This document shows, one piece after another, positions 33,750 to 46,477 of a stretch of 64,000 bases of DNA. The DNA is from Pelodera strongyloides (taxonomy: Eukaryota > Nematoda > Chromadorea > Rhabditida > Rhabditidae). A program made the position numbers and the translations under genes. The stretch spans positions 1 to 64,000 of the forward strand of contig JAANDG010000602.1 in assembly GCA_036852015.1 (NCBI GenBank), in the 5' to 3' direction. Every line of letters begins with the position of its first letter. Position 1 is the first letter of the stretch. The notes below the pieces were generated by a model, which saw only the letters and a list, made by a program, of their open reading frames with translations, was not told the DNA's origin and did no database searches.

Positions 33750-35730
33750 AGTTCGTCTTCATTTCGTTTTCCTCCCTTCTCTATCTTTCTCGCTCTCTGA
33801 CTATGAATTGTCTGCAAAAGAGATAATAAAATAATACATACTAATAAGTCCTAACAGTCGTTAAATTCAAACAGTACACAGCGCATACTCGTATAATTAG
33901 ACTACAATTAATAAATCCTAACTATTCACTGCTGATGAGTAAAAGAGGTAGCATAGTGAAGTGCTTGTGAACTAACAAATAAGTAAGGTTAATGCTTTCC
34001 AAATATAATTTGCATACTGTAACACTGCAGACAAGCTATTATTAATTATCATATTAAACTATTAATTATCATATTAAACAAGTATTAATTAGCATATTAA
34101 ACAGATTGGCAGATACCTGTCCAACCAAGGCAGGACACATACGTAATCTATCAATGCTTATGTATGATTCACTCAAAAGTCACAATCTGACATAAAATAC
34201 CAAAGTGTTTTACGTATAGTACTAAAGCACAGTGATAACTGATGAATCGCACTCTCACTTTGATGTGTAAAAAGGAAAAAAAAGCGATGACTTTCTGCTT
34301 ATCATACGAGGAAAAATTGGTTCTAAATTTGGAGGGCTAACTCCCAACGCCCGGGATCAACATTTATATTGTTATAAATATAAATACTAATAATAATATT
34401 TGGAAATAATTGAAAAGCTTGGATCAAAATGAAAAGTGAATGAAATGAAATGTATGATAGAGCGCGCAAAAGGCAAGAGTAGGAAGTTCAAGAAATTACT
34501 GTGAGAAAATCCAATAACACCCAAAATTGACGGAGTTGTTTTCCAAAGAGATCTTCAACGATGTACAGTAGCACACAATTAATATTTCAAAGTTCGGTAT
34601 GATTGTGGTTGGTATAATCTGGTAAAAACAAAATTTACTCCTTATAAGGAACAAGCTCGCAATCAGATCTCGGCCATAGCGGTTTAAGAGTCACGAAGCG
34701 GAGATTCAAAACCAAAAGAAATATATTTCAAATGGTCTCGTAGCTTGCTGTAGAAAAGAAAGAAAATAATGTAATATACAACAAACAATAAAAAAGTCAA
34801 ATTTCATAAGAAACAATCATGATCAATTCTCAAAACAAAAATTTAAAGCGGAACTCACTCATTCCGTGTATGCCCAGCTGAAGTTGCCGTTTTCACAAAA
34901 ATGAAAATTAAATAAATAGCCGGTCGTCAAATAATTGACAATGATGATACACGTATTTGAATCAATAGCATTTCTTCAAGCGTCGGCGACAGAAAGCGAA
35001 TTATCAGCGATTTGTCAGCGATTTATTAGCGGAGTATCAGCGAAGAATCAGCTGCCAACTCTGGTCGTATGCTTTTGCTCCAAATCCTTCTGAATACATG
35101 AAGAAATTCAATGACGTCGTTTAAGAAACAAAACAACGAACCAAAACATTTAAACGGGACAAAATATAAATAATTCTCTTACAATTTGTTTCAATAATAT
35201 TCGAGAGACAATCGATAACTACATATTACATTACTAACAAAGACGCTTTGAAATAACGTGACAATATTAAAAAACGCAAAATTTCACAACAATTTCAATC
35301 AGCAATTATTATATTCATGTGGGAAATAATGTAACTTTTTTCTTATTGTTTGGCTCGGAAAATAATAGAAAATTGCCTTTTCGGAAGTGTCACTATGGAG
35401 AAAAATAGGGAAAATGGGGAGTTGGGAAGCCCAACAACGTCAAATATCTAGAAAGAAATAGAGGAAAAAAGTACTATGATTAAGGTTTGTCTAGGCATCA
35501 AACACTTTCTGGTGACTTTATTGCTATTATAAGATTTTTATCATACTACGCGTAAACTAAGGTTAATACCAGAACGATTTCCATAGGTGGCCTAACGGCT
35601 TACTATAAGAGGTGATTCCATTTTACCATTTTTATTTCGCTACTTTTACGCGACTTGCTTTTCCTCTTCATTTTCCCCCTACGAATTTCAGGTTAAATAT
35701 TTCGAGAACATGTATTATTTTACGACAACG

Positions 35731-35880
35731 TTTAAAGCGAAATACCGGCCGGTTTTTGAAACGCATCGAGTACATCAGCATTCTCATGCAGCATATGCAA
35801 AATGATATAAATCATAATAAAAATTCGAGCAAAATTCGAGCAAATTAGCATAAATAGGTAAGAATTCAGTTGTCTACGAA
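35731..35880. mobile_element. MITE, AAAGCGAAATACCGGCCGG family, copy 5 (3'-truncated)
   Basis: Left end and interior match 32814-32994 but the right inverted end is missing after TTGTCTACGA. Confidence 0.7.
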
Positions 35881-36065
35881 CAGGCAGGTAGAAGCGGTTC
35901 AACGTAAATAAGAGACTCAAAAAAAAGAAAAAGAACAGAAACATACACTACGACTACATATATATGAGAAGAGGGTGGGAGAATGAAACGCTTGAATTAT
36001 TCAAACGTGAAACGGAAAAGAGAAAAGTGGTTTTGGAATAAGTTGCATAGCAAGTGACATTCACC

Positions 36066-36213
36066 TTAAAGCGGTGTGACGTCCGATTTTTGAACCGGAT
36101 TTTCGAATAGAATTAAAATCCAGCTTCGTTCGAGCTCACTTATTGGCATAAATACATAGGAAGGCAGTTGTCCATCATAGCTTTCAAAAACCGGCCGTTA
36201 TATCGCTTTAAAA
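36066..36213. mobile_element. Diverged MITE of the CCGGCCG family
   Basis: Ends CTTAAAGCGGTGTGACGTCC and CCGGCCGTTATATCGCTTTA. The interior AGCTTCGTTCGAGC and TAAATACATAGGAAGGCAG is only loosely like the other copies. Confidence 0.6.
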
Positions 36214-37707
36214 TCAAGACACCTAAGGTGAACTGCTTCAGAGGGAATTAATCAAAACGCAGTATTGTTAGTGTATTTCTATATCAATTGTATAATATAC
36301 AGTAAGTAAATACAATATTTCCTTTCGAAACGAGCCAGAAATAAGAATCGCTGAATATGGAAAAACATTTTGGTCAATTTTCTTTATTTGGGTACCGACT
36401 GAGATAGTGCGCGGCGAAAAACAATCTACTAAAACGCGTAAAGACAGCTGCATTTTAGTAAGTAGCGTGAGATATGTTACGAAAGATTCATTTAGTTACT
36501 GTCTGCGTGACTTTATTTGCGAGGGCACATGTACTCAAAGGGAAGGAGAAAGTAGTTTTATTTCAGTCGATAAATTTTACCGCGCCACTAATTATACAGA
36601 TTTACATATAATTACATGAGTAATCCCGCGACAGACCAGGTATTTTGTATGTAATATAGTGTCAACACCGAGAAAGTAACGGAAATGAGGGATATCTTAA
36701 ATTTTATTTTAGTAGACTGTAGATGAACTTCTCTCTCCAAACACATTTCTTTTTTATGCTATCGGATCACATAAAGGAATATTTGCATTTGTCCCTCTAA
36801 ATACATAAGGCAACCCATGTTAGTCTTGCCTATTCTCTGTGTCATATATTCCTGATTTTTTTTTCAATAACTAAAGTTCGATCGAAACATAATATAATTT
36901 ATATAAATAATTACATGAGTAATCCCAATCCAAGAGAAACTACGCAACAGAAGATGGGCACGATTGCACCCGTGTACGTATAAAACGGCTAGACATCTTG
37001 GGGTGCATACTATGAGGCTATGACTATGTTTAGTAAGCGACACTAAACGGCTATTACCTAACGTGTAAATTCAGAATAATACTTGTTAGGGCTGCGAATC
37101 ATGTACGCAGCCACACTTTCTTTTATAAAACACTATTCGGATAGAATTCCCTTTAAAAAGATTAATATTATTTATTGGATTCCAATTTTGCCATATATAT
37201 GTATTTCAATGTTATAGATAAAATCCCTCCTTCACTACTTCCCCCTCTATCTAATTTAACTGGGTGCATTTCGTACATTTTCAGTGTAAAAAATTGTGAA
37301 TTTACTTGTCTCCACAGAAACAATTATCTACATCAACATCAACGCCATAACTTTTGGTTGCCATAGAGAACAAACTATATTAAATTTGAAGGAAAAGTTC
37401 ACAAAAATGTTTAAATAAGAAAAACATGATTCTGTGACTAATTATTTTGTTCTTGATAAGTTTGAGGTATGTTTACTGTAGTGTACCAAATATGGGAGTT
37501 ATACCCAGGAGAGACCAGGTCTCAATAAAAATACATGTAAACCTCGGTGTTTTACAAGTATGGCAAATTCAAGATTTCATTTTTTTTTAAACAAGGTTAA
37601 AGGGACAGGCTCATGAAAATTTTAAAATTCCACATAGTATATGCGCGAGTCGTTCAACACGAAGGGGAATCATGTAGTGATAAAATAAGCATATATGTGC
37701 GGGTGAA

Positions 37708-37724
37708 TGTGTGTGCGTGTGTGT

Positions 37725-37762
<38 letters not shown>

Positions 37763-37830
37763 ATGTGTATATATGTGTGTATGTGTGAGTGTGTGTGTAC
37801 GCGTGTGTGTGTGTGTGCGTGTGTGCGTGT
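37708..37830. repeat. GT microsatellite
   Basis: Long GT runs broken by GC and TA steps. Both strands give His/Thr or Cys/Val low-complexity frames that are not genes. Confidence 0.85.
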
Positions 37831-37939
37831 ATGTCCACGTTGCCAATTAACCTATTCTCTACTATTTTAATCGATATATGCATGTATGCGCGACTGAAAT
37901 TGAATATGTTATATGTGTGAGTAATGTTTACTTACATAC

Positions 37940-40900
37940 ATTGAATAGGATGGCGACGCTAGGTCGAGAAAGGACCAGGGTCCAGGCTAGCCAATAATAG
38001 CCGATTCTGCCTATCCCAGATATGTAATTGAGACAAAAAAATATCCAGAAGAACACATTGTACAATTGAATTTGGGTACTACGGTTGTACAATACGCTAA
38101 GCTAACATGCCTCCTACAGTCCTACAGCCTACAATAGAACGCACCGAGCACACCGTCATTCTTATGCGGCTTATGCAAATGAACATAAATTAGAATAAAA
38201 AATCGGGCCACATTCGAGCAACTTTGCACACATACGTAAGAATTCAGCTGTCCACGATGCGTTTCAAAAACCGGCCGGTATTTCGCTTTAACTCACAATC
38301 GAACCCCAAAAATGTATATACTACTGTGGGACCAAGAAAAACGCCAGCCTTGTGTCCATTTTTGTAGTCGAAAAGTTGTGAAATAAAGCAAGTTGGTATG
38401 ACTACGGAATTAAAATCAAAAGCGAAAATTAGTTTTTCGGACACAATTTCCCAAGGAATGTTTAGTACATATATTTTGTACTATCACTCGCATGAGAAAA
38501 ATACGTGTTGTAAGGTATGGAACATTGGACATATCAAAATAAAACTAATGGTCAGTAGAGCAGCATCTGCAATGAAAATAAATTCAGAGTCTGTATTTTT
38601 TTACTTGCGCGCAATATAGCTCCATCGCAAAGAAAATAAAGATTTCAATTCATATTGCAACACCATTTTATTATTATTGTACAACTTTTCATCTACTACT
38701 TTCTAATTAAAAAAAATTAAAGCCTGTATTGTGTATGTATAAAATGGCTTGCAATGGGAGGCAAAAAATAGGATTTCCCTACGAATATCAGTAAAACCAG
38801 TAATTGTGTTTAAAGGAACGCAGTCACGATAAATTCGTCATTTTTATTTGATTTTCATTAAATATAGGAAGGTGTGAACGAAAATATGGTACCAATATGA
38901 AGTTAAAGAGAAATGAACTCAGGGAGATAATTCACTGAGAATGGGAGTGACTGGATAACAATATATGTGCATGAAAGCAATTGCCTGGATTGCGGCCGAG
39001 GATGAAAACCCTGCAGTGACTGCATACCACAATTGTCTAACACGCAGAGTATTTATTATATTATAATGCAACTTTACACGGACAATTGCGTATCTACTAT
39101 AGTCGAGTAACGCCCATTCTCCGTGAATTCTCTCCCCGAGTTTGTTTTTCTGGAAATTGGTATTGGTACCGAATGTTTTCCTATAACTTCCCATATTGAA
39201 TGAAAATTAAATAAAAATTGCGAAAATATCGTGGCTGCGTTCCTTTAAGCTTACCTACCCACATCAAAGGCTTGGGAGAGAGACGGTGCCGAGAGAACTT
39301 ATTACTAATACAAACAAGAACACATAAGAGCAAAATACTATAGCATTTTCGCCTCCTCAAGCAACAAAAATAAACACATTCCGAAGTTTTCCAGGCGTTT
39401 GGGCCTTCTTCAAACGGGCCAACATTGTGTGTTTGCAAACACAGCAAAGCACAAACAGACACACAAATATAATACATAGGAGTCATATTTGCATATCGAG
39501 GGGAACATCACGCCCTAAAGCTAAACCCCCGGGCCCGGCCTGCACCAAGCAAGGCGGTCATGCGTGCCAGGAGCACTATACTTCTACCCGAAATATTCTA
39601 CTAAAGATAATAATTTTGCTGACTGCAATATACTACGGTAAGGTTTAAATAACTACGTAAAATGCGAGTATAATCGTATAATTGTGCTTAAATACCACTT
39701 GACGAATAATTGTAAAATACTCTACCGAAATTAAATTCAATATAGTGATGAGCAGAACAAAGAGTGGAAGAATAAAGTATAAAATACAATCAAAGACAAA
39801 TATGGCACTTGAAACAACAAAAAGAAGAACCCGATATGAACAGGGAGCCCCGTTCCTGTTCGACCTCATACTTCAAGATTCCGGCTGTAGAATAATGGTA
39901 TAGAATATGGCCTCAATCTCAATCAATAATTCACTAGTTCAGCCTGCATATAAAGTCAATATTTGCCAAATTGACGCTAGATCATATTGGCCATCAATCA
40001 GTAATGATATGTTGAATTTCGATAGGTTCGGGGACAGTTCGGCCTCTATTTGCCTAGAGCCACTGGGGCCACACAGACAGAGAAGGTTTGCACCACTTTT
40101 CATTTGAGGTTAGTCAGAGTCAGAGAAAAAAAGAGGAGCAAATAAGAGGGTCAACTAACAGAACAGCTATTTGAAAGAGCAAATTTTAAACTCTTTACGA
40201 AACCAGCAGCCGAAGGTATTTAGCATACACTGCCGAAATTCGGGTGATGTGCGGGGAACGGCGCGAAAATTTCGCCCGGCGAAAGGACAGTACGAAAATG
40301 CGAAAAGTGATGCAGAACCAGACAAACGGATGATGCGCGAAGTCTTCGCCCTAACTTTGCCAGATTGAAATTCTGGTTTCAAGGGGTGTCAATCCTTATT
40401 TAGTTTGGAAGTTCACTTGGATTTAATTACTGAAGGCAATTTTACGACGATTTAAGAAGAAGAGGTGCGCCTCAGTAAGTACGAGGGCATGTCGCCGCAA
40501 GAGATTGTGCGCAACTCATGTGCGCTGACGGCTGACGCATTAAGGTGATGGAACAAACTCTGATACATTAGAAGAAAATGCCGCAAACCGGCTACCGTGA
40601 GAACTAACGGAGACGTGAGAAAGCGCAGAAAGTTACGCGTAAAAGAAGTAGCTGTGTAAACTTATGTAACGATTCGAATCACTACTAGATACCAAAAATT
40701 ACACAACAAAACTTATAGCCCATGTAAATAATTCACTAGCTTGAAGTTTTATGACCAATTTGTTTTATCCGACGAAAACCTTATTGGTATTTTTCATAAA
40801 TAATTTTAGATAAAAAATAAAACACACAAATGCAATTTAAACGAGCACAGCTTTGATAGCGTAGTTGCGAGAATTATATCGACAATGATCATAAATAAAA

Positions 40901-41807
40901 TTTTGAACATACAAAACGCATAAGTAAACAAATAACTAAATAGAAAATACAGTATTGACTAAAAAACTTAATGACTAAAGTAATTACTAAGTCACTAGGG
41001 GGTCAGCTAAAGGCCTAAAGCTATAGAATAGACCATTAGTTTACATTGGCGCGGTACGATTGGTTGCATATCTGTGTGTACAATGGCCACACAAACCAAC
41101 GCCCAAAATGTTGGCACTCCAAACTTCGCGAGCTGAGAGCGCAATTTAATAGGTAAACTTATCATGTTACTAATAAATAAAAATGATTCATTTGTTTATT
41201 TGTTTGTTTGATGACATGTAACGCAATAGCATGAGCACGGGTTTCAGCGCTACTAGTTTAGTAAAGAAAACACCGAAAAAAACAATGAATAATAAATACC
41301 CTAATGCTATCAAGGAAAAAGGCTTCATAGGCTCGCACTCGCACATCACACAATTTTGTTACCTGCGCACTTGGTACCTGAACCTGATAGAAGTCATTTC
41401 TTCAAAACTTGTTAGTGTTGTTTAATTTCGGCTCCGTGAAATGTAGGTGAAGAATAAAAAAAACTAGAACATAGAAACCACTTTTCCCCTCGTTTTTTCC
41501 ACATCTTCTAACATGGAATGACCTGAGGCCGGTTCCAATAAAATTTCCCGCTGGGGTAGGTTACATGCGTCTCCTGTTTAGCGTGCACTCTCGGCTGTCT
41601 CTCGCAGCCTGTCAAAAGCAGAGAAAGCGAGAAAGCACGCTAAACAGGAGACGCCTGTAACCTACCCCAGCGGGAAATTTTATTGGAACTGGCCTCTGTA
41701 GAAAACGAAACTTGGACTTCTTACTTGCGCCTTACATGACGTCACAACATTCAAGTTATAAACAACTTACCGCTAATGAGAACCGCCTTTTTGGTCGCCA
41801 CATACAT
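37940..41807 (-). CDS. Candidate exons of an unrecognised multi-pass membrane protein
   Basis: Five minus-strand segments have open frames with splice sites. 41807-41771: ATG, 12 codons, then G and donor GTAAGT (MYVATKKAVLIS). 39884-39831: acceptor CTACAG, phase matches the first. About 39298-39255: donor GTAAGC, ending KPLMWVG. 38566-38505: acceptor TTGCAG, phase matches, encoding one hydrophobic helix (ALLTISFILICPMFHTLQH). 38096-37940: acceptor CTTAG, donor GTATGT, encoding 52 residues with helices around FFWIFFCLNYISGIGR and GYYWLAWTLVL. The last two do not join in phase, so at least one exon is missing. The PKPLxWxGD block recalls acyltransferase-3 type proteins, but the usual SY-YL-HWP signature is absent, so I do not name a family. 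Confidence 0.33.
38138..38292. mobile_element. MITE, CCGGCCGGTATTTCGC family, copy 6 (5'-truncated)
   Basis: Right end CAAAAACCGGCCGGTATTTC plus GCTTTA is intact; the left inverted end is missing. It lies just upstream of the candidate exon 38096-37940. Confidence 0.7.
38809..39248. mobile_element. Foldback MITE, TTTAAAGGAACGCAG family
   Basis: Left end TTTAAAGGAACGCAGTCACG pairs with right end CGTGGCTGCGTTCCTTTAA; inner TTATTTGATTTTCATT pairs with AATGAAAATTAAATAA. A 91-codon frame inside (38919-39194, -) is taken as chance. Confidence 0.7.
41525..41698. mobile_element. Foldback element, GGCCGGTTCCAATAAAATTT
   Basis: Left arm GAGGCCGGTTCCAATAAAAT to GTTTAGCGTGC is mirrored by GCACGCTAAACAGGAGACG to CAATAAAATTT complement, ending GGCCTC. 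Arms of about 60 bases flank a short centre. The ends differ from the TTTAAAG families. Confidence 0.75.
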
Positions 41808-42282
41808 TGTTATAGATCTTAAATTGGGTGCTTATAAATGAGACACGAGTTCTTTTTATAAAACACAAGTTGCGGCGCGAAAAAAAGATTAATACAAGGT
41901 GTGGCAAATGCTGAAAATATATATAAACAGTGGATACAGTAAATGGCTACAAGAAGGTTAGCAAGTTTAATTTATCTTTTGTCGACCAAGGATACAAATT
42001 CACATTGATGGCAAGTGATCAACACTAAAAATAGATAAAATGATGAGAAACGAGTGGGTGTTATCCGCAGGAGCTGAGAATAAAGTAAACATTTTTTGAC
42101 AAGCTCAAAAGTCAGATAGTGACATGATGCGAGAAACTTGTTCAATTTTCAATGTACGAAAGTCAATTTTCAAGTTACAACTACAAACTTTCATGGGATT
42201 ATGTGTATTTTCTGCCACATTTTGTAGTTCCCCGTAAAAATAAAGGTGGATTGCGTGTTTAAAGAGAAGTTTGTGTTATTGG

Positions 42283-42702
42283 TTTTAAAGGGTCAGGCCC
42301 ATTTCAAATGACCCCTATTTTTGATGACTCCATCGGATTCTCCGTTTCAAATATAGTAGGCTGAATTTTTTTCTAAATTTCAAGCGCAAAATTCACACAC
42401 TATTCGGCAATTTACCGTGGGCAGTCATACCCAACTATTTATCGCAGTTTACACGCCCCTTCGCGCTGATTGGCCAACATCGCAATTGCCACGCCCAATA
42501 GAGCACATTGCCCAATTAGCGCGAAAGGGCGTGACAACTGCGATAAATAGTTGGGTATGACTGGCAATGATAAATTGCCGAATACTGCGTGAATTTTGCG
42601 CTTGAAAATTAGAAAAATATCGTATCCTACTATATATGACATGAAGAATCAGATGGAATCATCAAAAATAGGGGTCATTTGAAATGGGCCTGACCCTTTA
42701 AA
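42283..42702. mobile_element. Foldback MITE, TTTAAAGGGTCAGGCCC family
   Basis: Long arms from TTTAAAGGGTCAGGCCCATT to its inverse AATGGGCCTGACCCTTTAAA, with inner AACTATTTATCGCAGTT mirrored by AACTGCGATAAATAGTT. End fragments of related elements lie at 37597-37620 and 42890-42914. Confidence 0.8.
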
Positions 42703-44587
42703 TCATAATCAAAAGCTCAAATGCTGAAATCGGAAAACATTGCTAAATTACATTTATTTACAGAATATTTAGTGACATTCATTTTACGGAATTTCAAATA
42801 AAAAGCCATTAGATGCGCTGGAAAGTATGGTAATTTCGTTTGAATTTATCCCCTTTCTTCTGAGAACGTAGAACGTTTCAGCAAACTGATTTTTTTTCAT
42901 GAGCCTGACCCTTGGCAAAAGGCGAAATGTTTCAAAAGGAGCACTAGAGCCGTGTAAATATTTCTCACTAGTCATTCTGAGATATGATATGCTTATAGAG
43001 TAGACGTCAATGACGAGATTATGCTAACAGTAAGATTGGGTCAAAAGAACTAAAAATAAGGAAAAAAGAGCCAACGAGTTGGAAAAATGTACTGAACGGA
43101 TCAATATAGATATGTCTCGAGTTATGAATTCAATAAGCAATACTCACTAGAATTGAATAGTCAGAAATAAAGAAAAAAAGAAAAAAAAGTGACTTCTTTC
43201 CTCACGTTTTCACGAAGTGTTTTACATTACGAAAAGTGATGAAAGGCCCAATTATCACTGCTTTGGGCAGGCAAGTTTTCCCAGAGCAACCTGTAATTAG
43301 AATCAAACTGCGCACTTACAGTAGATTTTTTTTTATTTTTGAATAAAACAATCTGAGTGCTTTGGTGGTTTGGTGGATACACAGGGGACACAAGCTGATA
43401 TTTCTGTTTTCGTTGTATACACTGATATATATGTATTGACATGCAAGCGGCGTGAAAATCGAGTGCGGATGCATTTGGGCGAAGTGGTGTCGCGCAAAAT
43501 AAACGCGGAATCTGATGCGGATGAATGGGTTGTAATTGTGATCGCAGAACTCACGCCGCGTACATGTCGCAATATTGCCGCAGGCACGCCAACTTTTACG
43601 CTGTGAAAAAATACAGAAAGGTCCAGATTAACCGGGTTTACTGCACTGTACAAAGACGAATAATGAAGGAAGCAATTTTTGAGTTACATCATTTATGAAT
43701 AATAATTTAATTCAATATGTAACGTTACCATCGCTGGTCCTTACTCAATGAGGGTAATATACCATATACCATAGGCAAGTGGTACACGTCCGTACCAGTC
43801 ACCATGTGAAGCATCAAAAATAAATTTATTGGCGTTGAATATAAATGGATCTCATTCCAAGCGTGCAAATAACTACATTACACTACATTTACACATTAAT
43901 GAGGTGAGAATGACGTCTCTAGGGAGCTACGAATCGTACTCACGCTAAACGCGTGATCTGTTTTATTTTTAATAAAAAAAGACTATTTATTTATTAAGAA
44001 GTATTTGTTTAAAAGAACTAATGAGCGTGTATGACAGCAGGAAAGATGCACAGCGTTTGCTGTTTTTTTCTCTTCACTTATTGATTTGTCCAGAGTTACG
44101 GTATAAAAACGTGTGATCATTCATACAGTATGCCGCAGGTAAAGAGGCGGTAATAGCTAAACAAAGTAAGATAATCGTTGGAGATTCAAGTATTATTGTA
44201 ATTAGTTAGACGACGACTTAGCAACCGTAACCAAGATAACTAGAAGATAACGTTTATACTTTATAATTAAGTGTCATCAGTGATGTGTAGAAAGGTCTAG
44301 AGACCACTCACTACAAGTATTCTTGAACTGTATGTCCGTAATAAATTGTTGATTATCGGTCCGCATCAACAAATGACTCTATCTATCTGTTTCGTAGGTA
44401 GTCTAGTTACCGTAGATAAAGAGACTAAGGCTAGCAACGGCAAAAGAGGAATATACGTACAAAAACATGTGATTCAGAGAAAAGAACCATTATATAAGTA
44501 CACCTGTTTCAAACAATATTATCCCCAAAGATACATGAAAATGACCTAGCAATTTCAGGACTATTATAATAGAAAACATTCGATAGT

Positions 44588-44765
44588 AAGGGGCGCAGTG
44601 GCAACAGCCTTGCTCACGCCGCCAGTCGTTGGTTCGATTCCGTTCCGGAACCCCCTCACCCCACCAAATGTGTAAAAACTGGTAAATGGGTAAAACTGAC
44701 GGAGATAAATCGGCCTTCCGGGAAAATTGGCCAAAAAAATGTACCGGACCCAGGCGCACCATTTC
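44588..44765 (+). mobile_element. tRNA-like SINE candidate
   Basis: GGGGCGCAGTGGC resembles an A box and GGTTCGATTCCG a B box, spaced as in a tRNA. The acceptor ends do not pair, and a non-tRNA body follows (to about GGCGCACC), then AT-rich sequence. It is unrelated in body to the SINE at 1-200. Confidence 0.5.
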
Positions 44766-46021
44766 TGCGGATTAGGTTGATATAACCCGGTACACTTTAT
44801 CTTTTTATATCTTTCTTTTATTCAATAGTAAAAAAGTGAGCAATGTAAATGTCAAAATGATCTAACATTTTGGCTCTATGAATCGGGCAAATGTAATTAC
44901 TCGAAAAGAGCTACTCATGCGTGCAATGCTTAAATACACTAACTGTAATACGGACGAAATTGAAAGTTTACTCATTTCGCCTTATTTTGTTTTTAGTTTA
45001 CGATTCATAGAAAATGACAAATGGTTAAAACATACCCTTGTTCTCCAGCGGCACAATTCCTCGAACACGCATTTCCCCAAAGTGTTGCAAAGATAGGTGT
45101 TTCTGAAAGCTAAGCACGTTACCAGCAAACAACAAGGTTGGCACGCAAGCGGCGTGGTATCGGCGAACAAAAATGTGAGCCAGGCCTGCGCCGCGTGCTT
45201 TTTGCACTCTACCACATAGACAAGTGATTATTGCGTGCCGTATTCACGCCGCTTGCATGTTCATCAATGAATTAATTAAGTCGTTGGAAAATTCGTAACC
45301 TTTGGAAATAGGGTAACAGACACGAACTCTAATTAATAAAAGAAGTAAACATAATGTATAAAGAATTATTACATAACTATGTGCAACATGAGATCAATTG
45401 TAACGTTACAAGTTTTTGCAAGACTATTGATTATTATTAATAAATAAAAGTGTTTCGCAATTGCTTATGTTATAGGTCACTTCTACAGCCAGTTAGTTGT
45501 AATGTCCAACATCTACAACGGCCTTCTGTGTATACTGTATACTGTATTGACTTTGGCCATGGCATCGCAAACAGAAACCCGAGAGAAACTTAAAACTTTT
45601 CACAAAATTCCACTTTTTCAATAGGAACACTTGGAGGGACCATTGAAAAATGAGAGACACAAAGATGTTAGATTAATGCAGAGATCAATTGGACCTTGAG
45701 AAACCAGGCATACAAATGACGAGGCAAAACCACAGGCTCTGAGGTTCCAGAGGGCCAATGTGGTTTATGCATGAAAGGTAAATACTTGAAAAGATAAATA
45801 GGAAAATATTCACACTCTGCCGACCTACAAGACCACATGATGTAATAAGGTTTTGGCGATCGGTTTCTCGGTGGTCTTCTTATTGTTAGAGGTTAGGGGA
45901 AGGCAACCAAAAATAACGCTAAATGGAAAAACTGCATTTCATACTACAGATAAGGGATGTCAGCCACTGATTTATCACAATTATGACCATATTCATGTCC
46001 TAGGCTTCCGATCTCCCAATG

Positions 46022-46477
46022 GTAAAGGGACAGGCCCATCAAAATAAACCTATATTTAGCACTTGTTCATTGATTTTATAAAGGGTGATCATTATAAAAA
46101 ATGCAATGCTAAATTTCAGCCAGATTTACCCAGCTGATATTTTTCGGTGTCGATAATCGTAGAACTATACCGTAGACAAACAACAATTGCACCATAATTT
46201 TCTTGTTGCGTGTCCGTCCCGGGGGAATATGGCTCTATAGACAGATACTCACCCGGGCCCCCATCAGAGCGAGGTATCCTCAGGAGACACGGTAAGAAAA
46301 TAATTGTGCAATTGTTGTTCGTCTACGGTATAGTTCTCCGATTATCGACGCCGAAAAATTTCAGCGGGATAAATCTGGCTGAAATTCAGCAATGCATATA
46401 TTATAATAATCACCCGTAATCAAAACAATGAACAAATGCTAAATATAGGTGTATTTTGATCAGCCCGTCCCTTTAAA
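46022..46477. mobile_element. Foldback MITE, TAAAGGGACAGGCCC family
   Basis: Left arm TAAAGGGACAGGCCCATCA mirrors the right end TGATCAGCCCGTCCCTTTA. Inner blocks ACAACAATTGCACCATAATT and AATAATTGTGCAATTGTTGT are inverted. About 456 bp, with a GC-rich centre (CCCGGGGGAATATGG). Confidence 0.75.

Larger units (their letters stand above)
32996..37939. other. No gene resolved; repeats and AT-rich sequence
   Basis: Apart from listed MITEs and microsatellites I see no exon with supporting splice sites. A GC-rich patch at about 33270-33350 and one at 36400-36430 (GTGCGCGGCGAAA) are of the kind seen elsewhere between genes in this window. Confidence 0.35.

Noticed and set aside
33550..33834. Ser/Leu-rich 94-codon plus-strand frame and its Arg/Glu complement
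   Set aside because: Produced by the CT microsatellite.
37611..37883. His/Thr-rich and Cys/Val-rich frames
   Set aside because: Produced by the GT microsatellite.
38919..39194. 91-codon minus frame inside a MITE
   Set aside because: Lies entirely inside the inverted-repeat element 38809-39248 and has no splice or family support.
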